Positions 51,422 through 60,418 of a DNA stretch of 60,418 bases are shown piece by piece. Made by a program: the position numbers and the translations under genes. The notes below the pieces were generated by a model. The model made no database searches. It had not been told where the DNA came from and saw only the letters and a list, made by a program, of their open reading frames with translations. How positions within the stretch are numbered: the stretch's first letter is position 1; every line of letters starts with the position of its first letter. The DNA comes from Methylobacterium sp. J-077 (GTDB taxonomy: Bacteria > Pseudomonadota > Alphaproteobacteria > Rhizobiales > Beijerinckiaceae), in NCBI RefSeq assembly GCF_022829365.1, contig NZ_JAKSYJ010000222.1, positions 1-60,418 of the forward strand, given 5' to 3'.

Positions 51422-52444
51422 CTACTTCGAAAAATGCGTGGTCGACATCTGGTCCGTGACGAGTTCGAATGGCACCCAATCGTATTGCTGCACGGTCTCG
51501 CGCCGGATCAGCTTCAGCGTATCGTCCACCGCCCGGCGCGCCTGCAGGCCTGCATCCTGAAAGACCGTCACGGCCATGCGCTTGTGCTGCATCGCCTTCA
51601 GGCCGTCGGGCGTCGCGTCGACACCGCCGATCAGGATCCGATCGGATGGGATCCCGGCCGCCTTGACGGCATCGGCCGCCCCGATCGCCATCTCGTCGTT
51701 GTTGGCGACGATCGCGTCGATCGCGGTCCCCTTCGCCAGCTATGCGGCAACGAGCGCCGCCGCCTTCTTGCGATCCCAGTCCGCAGTCCCTTCCTCCACG
51801 ACATGGAGTTCCGGGAACGCGGCGGCCACCTCTTTGACGCCCTGCGTGCGCAACGCGGTCGCCAAGTGGCTTGGATGCCCGTTGATGATTGCGACCCGCC
51901 CTTTGCCCTTCAGCATCTGCGCGAGCTTCCGCATCTGGAGCCGCCCCGCCACGAGATCGTTCGGCAGGACAAACGCCACGCGCCCGTCGAACCAGTCCTC
52001 GCGGGGACCGTTGTTGGCGTAGACCAGCGGGATGTCGACCTCCTGGGCGAGCCGAGTGATCGTCGCGTTTGCCACTGGGTCGACTGGAAGGACCACCAAG
52101 GCATCGACCTTCGCGGCGATGAACTGGCGGACCTGCTCGATCTGTTTCTCGCCCGCCCCCTCCGGGGCGTAGGCGAATTGCACGGCGAGGTCGGGAAGGG
52201 ACCTTGCGTAGGTTTCGAGGCGATCGTGAAGCAGCTGCGTGAAGCCGTTCGGCTGGACCATCGCGACGCCGATCGTGGTCGACAAAGCCGGCGTTGCCAG
52301 GCTGGCGAGCACAGCTGCACAGGCTGCCGGCCGTCTGCCTCTGGCGACGATCGAACCCCGAACTCGAACGTGACACGATTGGAGTGCCTCTCGGGCGGCA
52401 TTGAACCTCTGGACGAGGGTCCTTCCGCGGAGGGTTCGGATCAT
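51422..52444 (-). pseudogene. Sugar ABC transporter periplasmic binding protein, broken by in-frame TAG
   Basis: The frame encodes a ribose-type periplasmic binding protein: signal-like N-terminus ending 'ATPALS', then 'TIGVAMVQPNGFTQLLHDRL', 'VDALVVLPVDPVANATIT', and after the stop 'AIDAIVANNDEMAIGAADAV' and 'ILIGGVDATPDGLKAM'. A TAG at 51740-51742 interrupts it, in the same frame and without any insertion or deletion, inside a helix where homologues have a sense codon. No permease or ATPase genes are adjacent. A chemoreceptor gene lies immediately upstream, so it might once have served chemotaxis. A sequencing error is possible. Confidence 0.82.
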
Positions 52445-52609
52445 GGCACTTCCACCTGCTTGCAGCGCTCTCCACCGCGGTCGATGCCGCCTCGGCGCGA
52501 GCGAGCGCGTGAAGTCAATGGGTTCGCGTTGGACGCGATAGCGAAGATCTTCGCCGATGAGGACGCCAAGCAGCCGCCTGACTTGCCCCAGCTTGGTGAC
52601 AGGACCGCG

Positions 52610-54319
52610 TCAGGCGGCACGGATGCTCTTCAGAAACCGCTGGACCTCTTCGCCCAGGCGCTCGGCATCGCGCGACAGCGCACTTGCCGAGGTGAGCATC
52701 CGATCCGCCGCAACGCCGGTATGCTCCGCCGCGCCGGCGACATTGGTGATGTTCGCCGTCACCTCGCCGGTGCCATTGGCAGCCTGCGAGATGTTGACCA
52801 CGATCTCCTGGGTGGCGGCGCCCTGTTCCTCGACGGCCGCGGCGATCGAGGCGGCAGCCCCGCTCATGTTCTTGACCCGCGTGGCGATCCCCTCAATCGC
52901 CGCGACGGCGTCGGAGGTGGACGCCTTGATGACTGAGACATGGCTGGCGATATCGTCGGTTGCGCGCTTCGCTTCGCCCGCCAATTGCTTGACCTCTGCG
53001 GCCACCACTGCGAAGCCCCGGCCGGCGTCGCCGGCCCGAGCAGCCTCGATGGCGGCGTTAAGGGCGAGCAGATTGGTCTGCGCCGCGATCTTGGCGATCA
53101 GCCGGACTACGTGGCCGATCCGGTCCGCCGCGCCGCTGAGCACCTGCACGAACGCGATGGTCTGGGCAGCCTCCGTGGCGGCACCGTCGGCCATGGCGGC
53201 GGAGTGCTGGGCCCGGCGGCCGATCTCCTGGACCGACGCGCCGAGTTCGTCGGCGGCGGCCGCGATCATCCGCACATTGGATTGGGCCTGTTCGGCCGCG
53301 GCCGCCACCGTCGTGGACTGGCTTGCCGTCTGCCCGGCGGCCTCGCTCGTCTGTCGGGCCGTTCCCTGAAGCTGCGTCACCGCGGATGCGACGGTGCCGA
53401 CGATCCCGCCCACCGTCTCCTCGAGCCGCTCCGCCATGTCGCGCAGCACGACCTTGCGCCGCTGCTCCGCTTCCTGGCGGATCCTGGCGGCCGCCTCGTC
53501 CAGGGCCTTGGCGTGAATCATGTTCTCCTTGAACACCTGCATGGCCCCCGCGATAGCGCCGATCTCGTCGCCTCTTTCGCCGCCGGGGATCGCGACGGCG
53601 AGATCGTTCTCAGCGAGGCAGGCCATCACCCGCGTGATCGTCGCGATCGGTGCGACCACGCGACGAATGATGAACCAACTGATCCCCAGGCTCAGAACCG
53701 CCGCGATGGCCAACGCCGCGATCACCGCAAGCCGGGACATGGCACCGATCGCATCGGCCGCCGCCGTCTGCTCGAAGGCTCGCCCCTGCCGGTGGACCAA
53801 GACGGAATCCACCGCCTGGGTGAAGGCGACGGCGTCGTTCTGGAACGGATCGGCGAACACCGCATCGGCCAGCTCACGCTCACCGGCGCGGTCCAGCGCG
53901 GTCGCCTCGGCCTCCACGGTCAGGAAGTGCTGCCAGGCCTGGCGCAACCGATGCGCCAATCGTTGCTCATCGGCCCCAGAGATGGTCGGCGCGTAGGCGC
54001 TCCAGGCCGCGGAGAACGTCTCCTGGGCTTTGGCGGCTTCCGCGAGATAGCGGCGGCGCTCGTCGTCCGAGCGGGCGTTGTGGGCCAGGACATCCAGGGC
54101 CCGCAGTCCCTGGCTCAATTCCTTCATGCGCCCGAGGATCGTGACCGCCTTGATCTCCTCGGAGATCGATCGGCTGACCTCGTTGATCATACCGATGCGG
54201 AATACAGAAAATATTCCAATCGTCGCTGATATCACGAACAGGGTTATCGAAGACCCGATGATGATCGAACGCAAATTGAGAGATAATTTTTTTCTAGGCT
54301 GCAATAAACCGACGTCCAT
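52610..54319 (-). CDS. Methyl-accepting chemotaxis protein
   Basis: The 569-residue receptor has two membrane helices (about 17-42 and 193-215) flanking a helical periplasmic domain, then HAMP ('RRVVAPIATITRVMACLAEN') and a cytoplasmic signalling hairpin. The tip reads 'IAAQTNLLALNAAIEAARAG' and 'GRGFAVVAAEVKQLAGEAKR', which contacts CheA and CheW. No C-terminal pentapeptide for CheR/CheB is seen. It follows no che operon in the window. About 300 A/T-rich bases lie upstream. Confidence 0.93.
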   Translation of the reverse strand: MDVGLLQPRKKLSLNLRSIIIGSSITLFVISATIGIFSVFRIGMINEVSRSISEEIKAVTILGRMKELSQGLRALDVLAHNARSDDERRRYLAEAAKAQETFSAAWSAYAPTISGADEQRLAHRLRQAWQHFLTVEAEATALDRAGERELADAVFADPFQNDAVAFTQAVDSVLVHRQGRAFEQTAAADAIGAMSRLAVIAALAIAAVLSLGISWFIIRRVVAPIATITRVMACLAENDLAVAIPGGERGDEIGAIAGAMQVFKENMIHAKALDEAAARIRQEAEQRRKVVLRDMAERLEETVGGIVGTVASAVTQLQGTARQTSEAAGQTASQSTTVAAAAEQAQSNVRMIAAAADELGASVQEIGRRAQHSAAMADGAATEAAQTIAFVQVLSGAADRIGHVVRLIAKIAAQTNLLALNAAIEAARAGDAGRGFAVVAAEVKQLAGEAKRATDDIASHVSVIKASTSDAVAAIEGIATRVKNMSGAAASIAAAVEEQGAATQEIVVNISQAANGTGEVTANITNVAGAAEHTGVAADRMLTSASALSRDAERLGEEVQRFLKSIRAA

Positions 54320-54615
54320 ATCTCAAACCGGGAAATGAGTTCAGCGTATTTCTATCAGATTTTCATTAAATAGGCAATAACTTATAGCGACTCGTTCGAC
54401 GTAACTAGCAAGTTATTTTCATTTCTCGCATAATTTTATAAACATTGAGAAGAAATATTCGTATTTTCCGTTCTATTTTTCATCTTATCAAAGCAGTCGA
54501 TGACGTCGGCAGGTCGGTACAAACCATCATTCTCGTCGCAGGTGAGATCAATGCAGCCCGATCTGCCAAACAGGCGGGGACGAAGCCCAGATTGCCCACA
54601 CTGTGGGTCATCCGA

Positions 54616-55142
54616 TCAGGCTGCCCGGACGGAGATCGCCGAATCGCGATAGCGATTACGGATGAAGGTCGTGACCCCCGCGGATGTGAGCAGGGCGACA
54701 AGCCGCAGGATTTCGCCTGAGGGGGTTTTGGGCCGCAGCTGAAGTTCGTGACGTTATTCGGCAGGGCGACGCTCGCTTCCTGCGGAACCTCGGCCAGGGT
54801 CTTCACGCGCCAGGAATAGATCTCGATCAGTTTAATAGGCACCCACGCCGCAACCGCGAATGTTACCCCGAGCTGCGCCTCTTGAGAGTGCAGGAAAGAT
54901 ACGTGCTGGAAGAAATTGGCGTCGGCATCGCCGTCATGGAGGAGGGCGTCCGGTCGGATATCGCCGCTCGTCTCGATGACCGTCAGGGAAAACCCTGGTG
55001 CCAGCGTGCGCGTGATGAATTCAAGGATCTCTGCATGCCGCACCGAGGAGGCGACGACCCGCAGGGCACTCGCCGCTCCGGCCCCGCTGACGGCTAAGGC
55101 CAGCGCTCCGGCCAGAACGGTGCGGCGCCTCGTCGATATCAT
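54616..55142 (-). pseudogene. MetQ/NlpA-type methionine-binding protein relic with internal deletion
   Basis: The first part is a good NlpA/MetQ N-terminus: signal peptide, 'VVASSVRHAEILEFI' and 'DALLHDGDADANFFQHVSFL', then 'AWVPIKLIEIYSWRVKTLAE' and 'VALPNNVTNF'. Beyond about 54745 the frame loses sense. In the next frame 'EILRLVALLTSAGVTTFIRN' and 'RYRDSAISVRAA' match the family's C-terminus, ending in TGA at 54616. The central region of roughly 100 or more residues is missing, so a frameshifting internal deletion has occurred. No metN or metI is adjacent. Confidence 0.75.
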
Positions 55143-55231
55143 CGGTGTCCCGCAGGCAGGATTGTGGGAAAGGCGTAGGACCGTTCAGTCGCCAGGAGCA
55201 CTCGCGCGTGCTCAAAAGGTGACGGGTTCGA

Positions 55232-56527
55232 TCACGGAATGGCAGCGCTGACAATCGTTGCCAGCGAATCACCCAGCAGGATCTTCCTCAGCGCCAGCGC
55301 CGCCTCGTGCGGCGGGCGTGCAAGGGCGTGCCGTACGGCCTCAATCGGCCCCGCGCAGACGGGTGGAACGAAGGCATGTTCCGGCCTCACCATGCGACTC
55401 TGCTTCACGCCAACCTTCGCGGCGCTCCCACCTTCGGACGAGCGCTGTGCGAGGAGCGCGGCAAGCCCAGGGCGACCCGGCTGCGCGCCCCTGAGCGTCT
55501 CGTCCAGCCTGACGAAGTCCGCTGCGGCGAGGGCGGCGCAGACTTCGGCTGCGGCCGCATTCGCCAAAACGAACTGTCCCAAAGCGCGGACGGTCGCGTC
55601 GTCGGCCGCCCGGAACTTCCGCCGCAATGCGGCCGATGCCCGCTGACGCAGACCCGCGATGGCCTCCGCCTCCGAACGGCCGGCCAGATACCCGTCTCGA
55701 TACCAGGCGGCCGCTTCATCGACCGCAGCGGGATCTGCCGCAGACAGAATCGGCAGATTGCGGAGGAGCTCGGACCGGGCGGCCGGCGGGCTCGGATCGG
55801 AATCGAGGGTGGAATCCGGGAAGCGGTCGCTCCCAACCATCTCGGTCACGACACCAGCCTGGCGCAGCCGCGCCGGTTCGGGGATCCAGATATCTTCAGG
55901 CGCCACCGTCATGGTCTGCGCCACGAAACCCGACGTCAGGCCGGCCGCGAGATAAGCCGCGCGCTCGGCACTGGGATCGACCGCCTCGATCCGGCCGCCG
56001 GGTCCCAGCTCGTAGGGGGCGTGAAACCCGAGCTGGCCGCCGATGGCCAGATAACGGGTCCGTCCGCGCACGAAGACGAGGGTGCAGGCCGAGGCGCAGG
56101 CATCGGGCACGTAGGTGGCGAGACCCCGCTCGGCCACCAGCGCGCCGAGCGCCTCCGCCTCGTCGACCAGCCCGCCATCGCTGGTCAGGTGGATGCGCTC
56201 CACGCCCGGGTTCGCCGCCAGCAGGGCCGCCACGCGCGCCGCTACGCCCTCCGTAAGATCGCCGGCCAACCGGATGTCCCGACCACCCGGCCCGAGGGCC
56301 ACCCGCGCCTCCACCTCGGGCGGCTCGTCGCCAGGCCCATCGGGTCGCGGAGCCAAAGCCGGCACCGGTACGGAGGCTGTCACCTCCGCCACGGGCGAGA
56401 TCGCTGCGAAGCCGGCGGCGCCAATCACGAGGGCGCGCAAGGCCGCCTTCGCCGGGCGACCGCACCCGGGCGTTTCGATTGTCGGCATGGCGAGAGACTC
56501 AAGCCTCTGTCGCTGCGCTCCGGACAC
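55232..56527 (-). CDS. Exported ClpP-like (COG3904-type) protein
   Basis: The 431-residue product has a hydrophobic N-terminal segment ('ALRALVIGAAGFAAISPVAE'), and a ClpP/crotonase-like core at about residues 75-190: 'IRLAGDLTEGVAARVAALLA', 'IHLTSDGGLVDEAEALGALV' and 'DACASACTLVFVRGRTRYLA', where the Ser in 'CASACTL' is at the position of the protease nucleophile, then 'GQLGFHAPYEL' with a His. This matches predicted periplasmic proteases of the COG3904 type. The C-terminal 200 residues are helical and unrecognised. Met 14 (56488) could be the start. Confidence 0.75.
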   Translation of the reverse strand: MSGAQRQRLESLAMPTIETPGCGRPAKAALRALVIGAAGFAAISPVAEVTASVPVPALAPRPDGPGDEPPEVEARVALGPGGRDIRLAGDLTEGVAARVAALLAANPGVERIHLTSDGGLVDEAEALGALVAERGLATYVPDACASACTLVFVRGRTRYLAIGGQLGFHAPYELGPGGRIEAVDPSAERAAYLAAGLTSGFVAQTMTVAPEDIWIPEPARLRQAGVVTEMVGSDRFPDSTLDSDPSPPAARSELLRNLPILSAADPAAVDEAAAWYRDGYLAGRSEAEAIAGLRQRASAALRRKFRAADDATVRALGQFVLANAAAAEVCAALAAADFVRLDETLRGAQPGRPGLAALLAQRSSEGGSAAKVGVKQSRMVRPEHAFVPPVCAGPIEAVRHALARPPHEAALALRKILLGDSLATIVSAAIP

Positions 56528-56611
56528 GCCGCGGGTAGGAATACTCCGCAGCGTCCGCCGAGATGGCAGCCGAGTGGTTGGGGGTATCGATGTTCGGCGA
56601 GGACACAGTGG

Positions 56612-56908
56612 TTATTGCAGGTAGGCGACGAACATCTCGGCGACAGCGCGCGCCGCGTAATCCGCCGGGCTCTCGCCGCGCCAGACCGGGAAGGCGTCGA
56701 TGATCGTCCGCCCGTCGAGAATCTGCTCGACCTCGTCGGCCATCAACCCTTCGTCGAGGGCATTCGCCAGTGCCGCGCGTCCATGCGTGTAATAGCGCTG
56801 CAGATCGCTGGATGGAGTCACATCAAGCATTGAATCGAAGAAAATGATCCCGTGCGGGGCTGACGAATTACGGGGCGTGGTGGAATTCAGAGTGGCGTGC
56901 GTGGGCAT
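56612..56908 (-). CDS. Small hypothetical protein
   Basis: The 98-residue product has a coherent helical second half ('ALANALDEGLMADEVEQILD', 'SPADYAARAVAEMFVAYLQ') and good codon bias. I recognise no family. It is separated from the ClpP-like gene by about 85 bases on the same strand. Confidence 0.5.
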   Translation of the reverse strand: MPTHATLNSTTPRNSSAPHGIIFFDSMLDVTPSSDLQRYYTHGRAALANALDEGLMADEVEQILDGRTIIDAFPVWRGESPADYAARAVAEMFVAYLQ

Positions 56909-57616
56909 CGTCGGTCGTCTCCTGTGTGGGGGTGTGTGTCTGTGTCGGATCCTCGAACCGACAACACCACGCCCAGGACGAAGTCGCGGCGATGGCTGTG
57001 TGTGCGTAGACGATCACTCGGCCCTCCATCCGACAGCTTTGTCGATCTGCATCGGGGACAGGTACAGATTAGTATCGCGGTCCAGAAATGTGCTCCCAAA
57101 TAAAGCTCCCGCTACAGAGCAGATCCGTCGCCTAATTCGCGTACAGGAGCAGAGATGGGTCGTGGACGGGCGGGTAGAGCTTCGGCCATTGCGAGATGCG
57201 CGTGGCGTCTGGTGCCGAAAGGGGATAATCGAGGGAGCACATAAGAAAACGTGCACCTGCTCGAGCAGCACGATGTGACGGCGGACGAAACCAGCGATAG
57301 TTCTCGTCAAGGGGCAGGCGATATCGAGAACCGTTGAGCGGCCGTCTTGAATATCGACTCGTCGAAGTGCAGGTCGGACAGAAGTATGTTCGGCGACGCC
57401 GCAGTCCCATCTAGCGACTGCGGCGATGTACCATCTCTAAATCAGCATTTTCTGGTAAAAAAATCCTATGATATTTGAGTTTTTGAAAATATGACTCGCC
57501 TCTCGTCGATATTTATCCACTTTCAAAAAAATTTGTCGCGGATAAATTACAACTATTACTTACGTTGATTGCGATGAAGGTCAAATTAATGTCTTAGAGA
57601 CAACGAAAATTACCAA
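56909..57616. other. Region without recognisable genes
   Basis: Overlapping ORFs on both strands are short, Cys/Arg/Ser-rich and lack codon bias. It includes a GT-rich run near 56925-56945 and turns A/T-rich after about 57430. It could be degraded mobile-element DNA, but no remnant is identifiable. Confidence 0.4.
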
Positions 57617-57803
57617 CTAGAATCGGGCGGCGCAAGTTTTATACGCGTCAACTAAATCGTAGAGCCAAGCGTCTGGGGCGTCTTCGCGTGACCAAGCGTT
57701 CACGCTTCGAAGTTGGTCGACATGCGCTGATTGCCAGCAGAACGCCACGAGCCAGGTATACCAGGGGACCCGATCCCAAGAGAGTTTCCGTCCAGAAAAA
57801 ATC
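57617..57803 (-). other. Probable C-terminal extension of the glycosyltransferase in the shifted frame
   Basis: Directly past the glycosyltransferase stop, the frame one base back stays open for about 60 codons, reading 'LSWDRVPWYTWLVAFCWQSA' and ending 'DAYKTCAARF' at a TAG. It is Trp/Asp-rich and protein-like with sensible codon use. One extra T in the T7 run at 57804-57810, or -1 slippage, would join it to the enzyme. Confidence 0.5.
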
Positions 57804-58965
57804 AAAAAAACTGCCAGCTCGGACTATAAGTTGCGACATAAGTCGAGTGATTAGCTCCCCAAGCCGGGTCGACCATTTTGGTAAGTGCTTTACGAGCAAG
57901 CTCGGCGCGTTGCGGTCGATCCTCAGCCGGAAAGTCCGGGCAGCCAAGAACAGCAAGACATGCCGAAAGGCATGATCTGTACTGACCTGTGTTAAATGCA
58001 TGAACGAAAAATTTATCTTGCAAACCGTATGCATACATCCATGGCTGCAGAAAAAGGCCATCACTTGGCGATGCTAGACTGATTCCGGCTTCTGCATAAT
58101 GGTATCCTTCGACATAACGCTTTTTATCTTGGCAATATCTCGCGGCGTGAAATAGAGCCTCGCCACGCCTCGGATTGATTGCTATCGCCTTATCGAATGT
58201 GGCGACGATTTGATCGAAAGGTTCGTCGAGCGCTTCCATTATTAGAGCGGCACTCAGATAACTGATATAGACTTCTTCGGCCCAGAATCCCAATTCGGCG
58301 CGCTTCAAATAATTGACAATCGCCTTATGCCGCTCCTGGCAATCGCGATAGCTTTGCGCAAGATAAAACGTGTATCGTGAAATCAGAAACGGATCTTTTT
58401 CTGTCGTCAGAGCTTTCTCCAAAATTTCCGCGTCCCGCTCGTAAGTCCTTTTATCACGACGGCGTGCTCCATCGTGCCCTCGACGCATTGCAATCGGCAA
58501 GGTATCAGACCAGACTAAATCTTTGCATTCGGCAAATTCGTGCAGAACCCCACGATAATGCCATTTATTTTTGTTGTTAAATATTTGAATTTGTGAATAT
58601 CTAAAACTGTTATCGTGAATTTGGAGGCTGTACCCCGGAGCCTCGAGGATCGGCATCATGAAACCGGCCGGGATTATCAACTCGTCGTCCGCGTCGATAA
58701 CCAAAGTGTAGGCGCCGTGCGGGCGGGCCAGATTCAGCGCTTCAGTACGATTGTAGGCAAAATCAACCCAAGGCCGCTCCAGCAGGGCGCCCGGCACATC
58801 GGCCAGGGTAGAACGAATGATCTCCTGCGTTCCGTCGCTGGAACCGGTGTCAACGATGATCCAATAATCAATAATCGAACGCACGGATTCGAGGCACCGG
58901 CGAACGACTGGTGCCTCGTCCTTAACAATCATCGAGAGACAAATTTTTTGACCGGAAGGAGTCAT
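57802..58965 (-). CDS. Family 2 glycosyltransferase with TPR-like C-terminal region
   Basis: The ATG at 58965 (GGAAGGAG region upstream) gives 387 residues. The GT2 start 'ICLSMIVKDEAPVVRRCLES' and 'WIIVDTGSSDGTQEIIRSTL' are diagnostic, and 'YTLVIDADDELIIPAGF' supplies the metal-binding DxD. Residues about 190-340 are helical with TPR character ('FYLAQSYRDCQERHKAIVNY'). Sugar and acceptor are unknown. It is more A/T-rich than the core genes, a sign of transfer. It ends TTTTTTTGA, a homopolymer stop that may be a frameshift. Confidence 0.85.
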   Translation of the reverse strand: MTPSGQKICLSMIVKDEAPVVRRCLESVRSIIDYWIIVDTGSSDGTQEIIRSTLADVPGALLERPWVDFAYNRTEALNLARPHGAYTLVIDADDELIIPAGFMMPILEAPGYSLQIHDNSFRYSQIQIFNNKNKWHYRGVLHEFAECKDLVWSDTLPIAMRRGHDGARRRDKRTYERDAEILEKALTTEKDPFLISRYTFYLAQSYRDCQERHKAIVNYLKRAELGFWAEEVYISYLSAALIMEALDEPFDQIVATFDKAIAINPRRGEALFHAARYCQDKKRYVEGYHYAEAGISLASPSDGLFLQPWMYAYGLQDKFFVHAFNTGQYRSCLSACLAVLGCPDFPAEDRPQRAELARKALTKMVDPAWGANHSTYVATYSPSWQFF

Positions 58966-59344
58966 CTCTACTAAACTTCTCGATGGAATGGTGCACACGA
59001 ACGACGGCTCATGATTCCCGCTTGTACCGCAGAGTTACGGCCACGGCAAAGGACGCATCCCCACAAGTTTGTGCAAGTTTTATAGAATTTGGAAATATTA
59101 CGATCAAAAATCCTGAGTACTATTCTGTTTTCTATTCGAATATAACAGATGAAATTGCCATTTTTATTCAGTAAATGCGTATTTTTATGCTTATAAAGCA
59201 ATTATTTCCACAACGTGCGCTGCTTTTATCGGCAGCATTTCTCCGGCACAATGCGCCCAGGGGATGGCCCGATGAACCGGAGGCATGCGAGTCGAGGCGG
59301 CGCTCAACGTCTGGCGAACTGGCCACACCGAGATACAGGCCTAG
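58966..59344. other. A/T-rich gap before the insertion sequence
   Basis: No credible gene; short ORFs here are of A/T-rich random type. It probably holds the glycosyltransferase promoter on the minus strand. Composition returns to GC-rich at about 59260, shortly before the insertion sequence. Confidence 0.4.
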
Positions 59345-60418
59345 GAGCCTGTCCGAGTAATCTCCTCGACGGCGGATCGGGAGGGTGATTCACTTGGCTC
59401 ATGACCAAGGTGTTTCGCTCCTGGGACGTCGATCAGGGTTGGCTTCTGCCGCCCTCGCTGCACGAGTTCGTGCCACCCGGGCACATGGCGCACTTCGTGC
59501 GCGATACGGTTCGAGAGGCGCTCGACCTCTCGGCCATCCTCGACACCTACACGGAGGAGGGCGGCTACCCGCCCTCCCATCCCGGCATGATGGTGGCGCT
59601 CCTGCTCTACGGCTACAGCCGCGGCCTGTACTCTTCTCGCCAGCTCGCCCGCGCCTGTGAGGAGCGTGTCGACGTCATGGCGGTGACCGGCATGAACCGG
59701 CCGGACTTCCGCACCATCTCCGACTTCAGCAAGCGCCACCTCGTGGCCCTGTCGGCCCTGTTCGTGCAGGTGCTGCGCCTGTGTCGGGCAGCCGGTCTGG
59801 TCGAGTTCGACCCCGTGGCGGTGGATGGTACCAAGCTGAAGGACAACGCCTCACGACACAAAGCGATGAGCTACGGGCGGATGCAGACCGCCGAGCCGGC
59901 CCTGGCCGCCGAGGTAGACGCTTGGCTGGAGCGCGCGCACGAGGCTGACACGGCGGAGGACCAGGCTCACGGTGCCGATCGTCGGGCTGACGAGACGCCG
60001 GACTGGATGGCCGACAAGCAGCGGCGGCTGGAAGCGATCCGCGCCGCCAAGGCCGCGCTGGAGGCGGAGGCGGCTGATCCGCCCGAACCGGAGGACGAGA
60101 GCGGGCCGGGCGCCTCGTCGGGCCTGCGTTGGCAGGGCCAGCCACTGCGCGGCGAAGACGGCGGTCCGCCCGACCGAGCGCAGCGCAACTTCACCGACCC
60201 CGACAGCCGGATCCTGCCCACGCGCAACGGCTTCGTACAAGGCTACAACGGCCAGATCGCGGTCGACGCAGCCCATTAGGTGATCGTCGCGCACCGCCTC
60301 GTGACCAACTCGGCTGACTACCGCGCGCTCGTGCCGCTTGTGGACGGGGTCCGCGCTCATCTCGGGCGCAAGCCGCGGGAGGTCTCGGGCGATGCCGGCT
60401 TCGCCAACGAGGCGAACC
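59345..60418 (+). mobile_element. IS1182-type insertion sequence (left part, runs off the window)
   Basis: The element's transposase begins at 59401. The sequence GGAGCCTGTCCGAGTAATC just before it is where a terminal inverted repeat would be expected; its mate lies outside the window, so the exact left end is inferred. Confidence 0.6.
59401..60418 (+). pseudogene. IS1182-family transposase with in-frame amber codon (3' end outside window)
   Basis: The protein begins MTKVFRSWDVDQGWLLPPSL with a DUF772-type N-terminus ('YGYSRGLYSSRQLARACEER', 'MAVTGMNRPDFRTISDF') and the DDE start 'FDPVAVDGTKLKDNASRH'. 'GFVQGYNGQIAVDAAH' leads to a TAG at 60277-60279, after which 'VIVAHRLVTNSADYRALVPL' continues in the same frame. 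Homologues have Gln there, so a single CAG to TAG change explains it. Unless suppressed, the copy is inactive. Confidence 0.82.

Noticed and set aside
56909..57410. Several 60-140 codon ORFs on both strands
   Set aside because: Mutually overlapping, Cys/Arg/Ser-rich, no start signals and no family likeness.
51740..60279. Amber codon reassignment
   Set aside because: Many intact genes in the window end in TAG and a normal RF1 gene is present, so point mutation is the simpler explanation.

Overview
The window looks like the chromosome of a GC-rich alphaproteobacterium of the order Rhizobiales, most likely Methylobacterium or a close relative. The basis is the gene content (MOFRL-type glycerate kinase, the ubiG / lysC-ptsP-prfA-prmC-DUF4167 order, DUF4164-zapA, the gap-pgk-fba run) and strongly G/C-biased third codon positions. 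The genus is inferred by recognition, not by a search.

Bases 1-22.5 kb are mostly housekeeping. They hold the end of glycerate kinase, a DUF1036 protein, a small DUF4160 / DUF2442-HTH pair, pyruvate kinase, a hydrolase-TPR pair, ribosomal protein L36 (too short for most ORF callers), a PAS protein, a PEBP-like protein, ubiG divergent from lysC, then ptsP, prfA and prmC, a DUF4167 protein with a Q/R/D-rich repeat tail, a minus-strand ppx/gppA-rlmE-unknown operon, a response regulator, a twin cold-shock-domain protein and an iron-linked DUF3649-PepSY-DUF3325 membrane operon. Bases 22.9-26.1 kb carry an aldehyde dehydrogenase followed by DUF779, AhpD-like and cupin genes. Bases 32.3-26.3 kb (minus strand) carry glycolytic gap, pgk and fba with small accessory genes, a ThiE-like gene and a Sel1-repeat gene.

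Bases 33.6-36.1 kb are an abrupt A/T-rich island directly behind DUF4164-zapA. It encodes a reverse transcriptase with a YVDD active site and a long helical C-terminal region, translationally overlapping a protein with a PD-(D/E)XK-type nuclease signature. The next 130 bases downstream are A/T-rich and full of small hairpins. This resembles the defence-associated (Abi/UG/DRT-like) reverse transcriptases and is the best candidate here for a little-described system.

Bases 36.3-48.1 kb are a malonate island. It has a GntR/FCD regulator, the malonate transporter madLM and, divergently, malonate decarboxylase mdcA, C, D and E; mdcG and mdcH follow only after an inserted tetR / emrA-emrB efflux cassette. 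No mdcB is visible. MdcA/C/D/E form the decarboxylase, MdcG and MdcH charge and malonylate the carrier subunit, and MadLM imports malonate.

Bases 48.2-60.4 kb are accessory and partly decayed: a GDP-mannose dehydratase, an aldehyde dehydrogenase, a DUF1640-like protein, a sugar-binding protein broken by an amber codon, a chemoreceptor, a metQ relic with an internal deletion, a ClpP-like exported protein, an A/T-rich glycosyltransferase with a probable frameshift in a T7 run, and at the right edge an IS1182-type transposase that also carries an in-frame amber codon.
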